Shown piece after piece: positions 5,497-6,256 of a stretch of 6,256 nucleotides of DNA. The stretch is from Methanobacteriota archaeon (GTDB lineage Archaea; Thermoplasmatota; Poseidoniia; Poseidoniales; Thalassarchaeaceae), in contig JACNFL010000094.1 of the NCBI GenBank assembly GCA_014384685.1, positions 1 through 6,256 on the forward strand. Direction: 5' to 3'. The position numbers were made by a program, and so were the translations under genes. Every line of letters starts with the position of its first letter. Position 1 is the stretch's first letter. The notes beneath the pieces were generated by a model, which worked only from the letters and a program-made list of their open reading frames with translations, did no database searches and was not told the origin of the DNA.

Positions 5497-6256
5497 TCAC
5501 TCTCCGGTGCGACGGATACGTGGTTCAAAGAAAGTTAGATCAAGCCCTTCAGCTAAGCCGATGATGTCAATCAGGATTTTCTCTCGCTCTTGTTTTTCTT
5601 CAAGTCCACCGCTGACATTCCAGTATAGATTGATTGCAATTTCAATCGAATCCTTGGAAATTGCAGATACAAGTGCATAGGAATCATCTTCTTTCTGTGT
5701 TTTTGCATTCTTACGAATCAAATCTTCAATTCCACGGCAGAATGATTCAACAGCCTTTGAGTCACTAGCGAGGTCAAGGTATAGTGTCGGTTGATATCTG
5801 CGCCACCTTCGCTTACCGAAATTCTCAATATTCTTGTGTACTAAAGATGCGTTTGGTAGAGTAACTACTGTATCAGCGCTAGTACGAATGAGGGTTGTAC
5901 GAATTCCAACCTCAATTACTTCACCTTCAAGGTTTCCAACTTTAATCCAGTCACCCATTTTGAAGGGGCGATCAAGTAGAAGTGTGACAGCTCCAAACAG
6001 GTTACCAATCGTGTCTTTTGCGGCAAAAGCAATGGCTAATCCACCCACTCCAAGACCTGCTACAATTGTGGTTAAATTGAAATTGAAGGCACTAGCAATT
6101 GCAAGAATACCAAACATTAGAATGACAAATCGCAATATGCTTTCAACTGCAGAGATGAGGGTTTTCTCAGTCCCATCTAGAACACCATCGTCATCCCCCC
6201 AAAGGACAAGTAATTGAATTAATTCAACCATATCCATTAGGCCGAACATTGCACCA
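5497..6256 (-). CDS. MscS-family mechanosensitive channel (5' partial)
   Basis: This small-conductance mechanosensitive channel opens under membrane tension to release solutes on osmotic downshock, working as a heptamer in the cytoplasmic membrane. The frame stays open to the right edge, so the N-terminus is cut; residues below are counted from the internal Met at 6249. A membrane helix lies at ~35-57 (VESILRFVILMFGILAIASA). The pore helix and its signature follow at ~59-96: GLGVGGLAIAFAAKDTIGN, then LLDRPFKMGDWIKV. Next is the beta domain (EGEVIEVGIRTTLIRTSADTVVTLPNASL, start ~108), and then an alpha/beta cytoplasmic domain to residue 250 with the usual late FFEPRIRR end. Only one helix before the pore is visible, while MscS proteins have at least two, which supports truncation by the window edge. 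Met at 6249 as the true start is less likely. It sits 4 nt upstream of the phosphoglycerate mutase start, in the same probable operon. Confidence 0.92.
   Translation of the reverse strand, partial: GAMFGLMDMVELIQLLVLWGDDDGVLDGTEKTLISAVESILRFVILMFGILAIASAFNFNLTTIVAGLGVGGLAIAFAAKDTIGNLFGAVTLLLDRPFKMGDWIKVGNLEGEVIEVGIRTTLIRTSADTVVTLPNASLVHKNIENFGKRRWRRYQPTLYLDLASDSKAVESFCRGIEDLIRKNAKTQKEDDSYALVSAISKDSIEIAINLYWNVSGGLEEKQEREKILIDIIGLAEGLDLTFFEPRIRRTGE
5502..5505 (-). promoter_or_regulatory. Shine-Dalgarno GGAG for the phosphoglycerate mutase, inside the MscS end
   Basis: On the minus strand GGAG (part of GGAGAGTGA) lies 9 nt before the TTG at 5492 and overlaps the last codons of the MscS gene. 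It decides the start against TTG 5528 and ATG 5483, and suggests translational coupling of the two genes. Confidence 0.5.

Noticed and set aside
5493..5528. Longer phosphoglycerate mutase starting at TTG 5528
   Set aside because: It would overlap the MscS gene by 32 nt and add residues not seen in the family; GGAG at 5502-5505 points to TTG 5492.
5834..6217. 127-residue open frame on the + strand opposite MscS
   Set aside because: It is a shadow of the MscS gene, whose pore and beta-domain signatures establish the minus strand as coding.

Overview
The window looks like archaeal DNA, most likely from a marine Group II euryarchaeote (Poseidoniales-type). Three things suggest this. The cut protein at the left edge ends in a proline-rich tail plus a short Trp/Tyr motif (GWTQEQWNYYGQEWL) of a kind I recall from that group. 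Several genes have a TATA-like hexamer about 23 to 27 nt before the start codon, as in leaderless archaeal transcripts. Genes are short, tightly packed and often switch strand, with TTG and GTG starts. No rRNA, tRNA or other marker is present, so the assignment is an inference and a marine bacterium is not fully excluded.

Layout, left to right. 2-310 (+) is the 3' end of a proline-rich protein. 389-817 (+) is a small three-helix membrane protein. 883-1827 (+) is an NAD(P)-binding SDR-family protein of NDUFA9-like type. Convergent to it, 1846-2919 (-) is a GIY-YIG nuclease-domain protein (T5orf172/MUG113-like) in a strikingly AT-rich stretch that looks acquired. Upstream of that on the same strand, 2957-3532 (-) is a HAD-family phosphatase resembling the HAD half of HAD-UbiA fusions. 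Across a 51-bp divergent gap holding an inverted repeat, 3584-4894 (+) is a kinase-like (APH-fold-like) protein with two C-terminal membrane helices and an altered catalytic loop. Convergent to it with a single base between stops, 4896-5492 (-) is a cofactor-dependent phosphoglycerate mutase. It sits 4 nt downstream of a MscS-type mechanosensitive channel gene that runs off the right edge (5497-6256, -).

How the genes may work together. The MscS and phosphoglycerate mutase genes form a tight two-gene unit, probably cotranscribed, with the ribosome binding site of the second lying just inside the end of the first. The HAD gene and the kinase-like gene are divergently transcribed and may share control through the inverted repeat; a phosphatase/kinase-like functional pairing is only a hypothesis. 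The other neighbours are functionally unrelated as far as the sequence shows. There is no gene-free stretch over 300 bases; the gaps (311-388, 818-882, 1828-1845, 2920-2956, 3533-3583) are short and hold only the promoter-like and dyad elements listed. I see no CRISPR array, insertion sequence or RNA gene. The most unusual items are the AT-rich nuclease gene with a palindrome around its start codon, the degenerate membrane-anchored kinase-like protein, and the dyad between the divergent genes.
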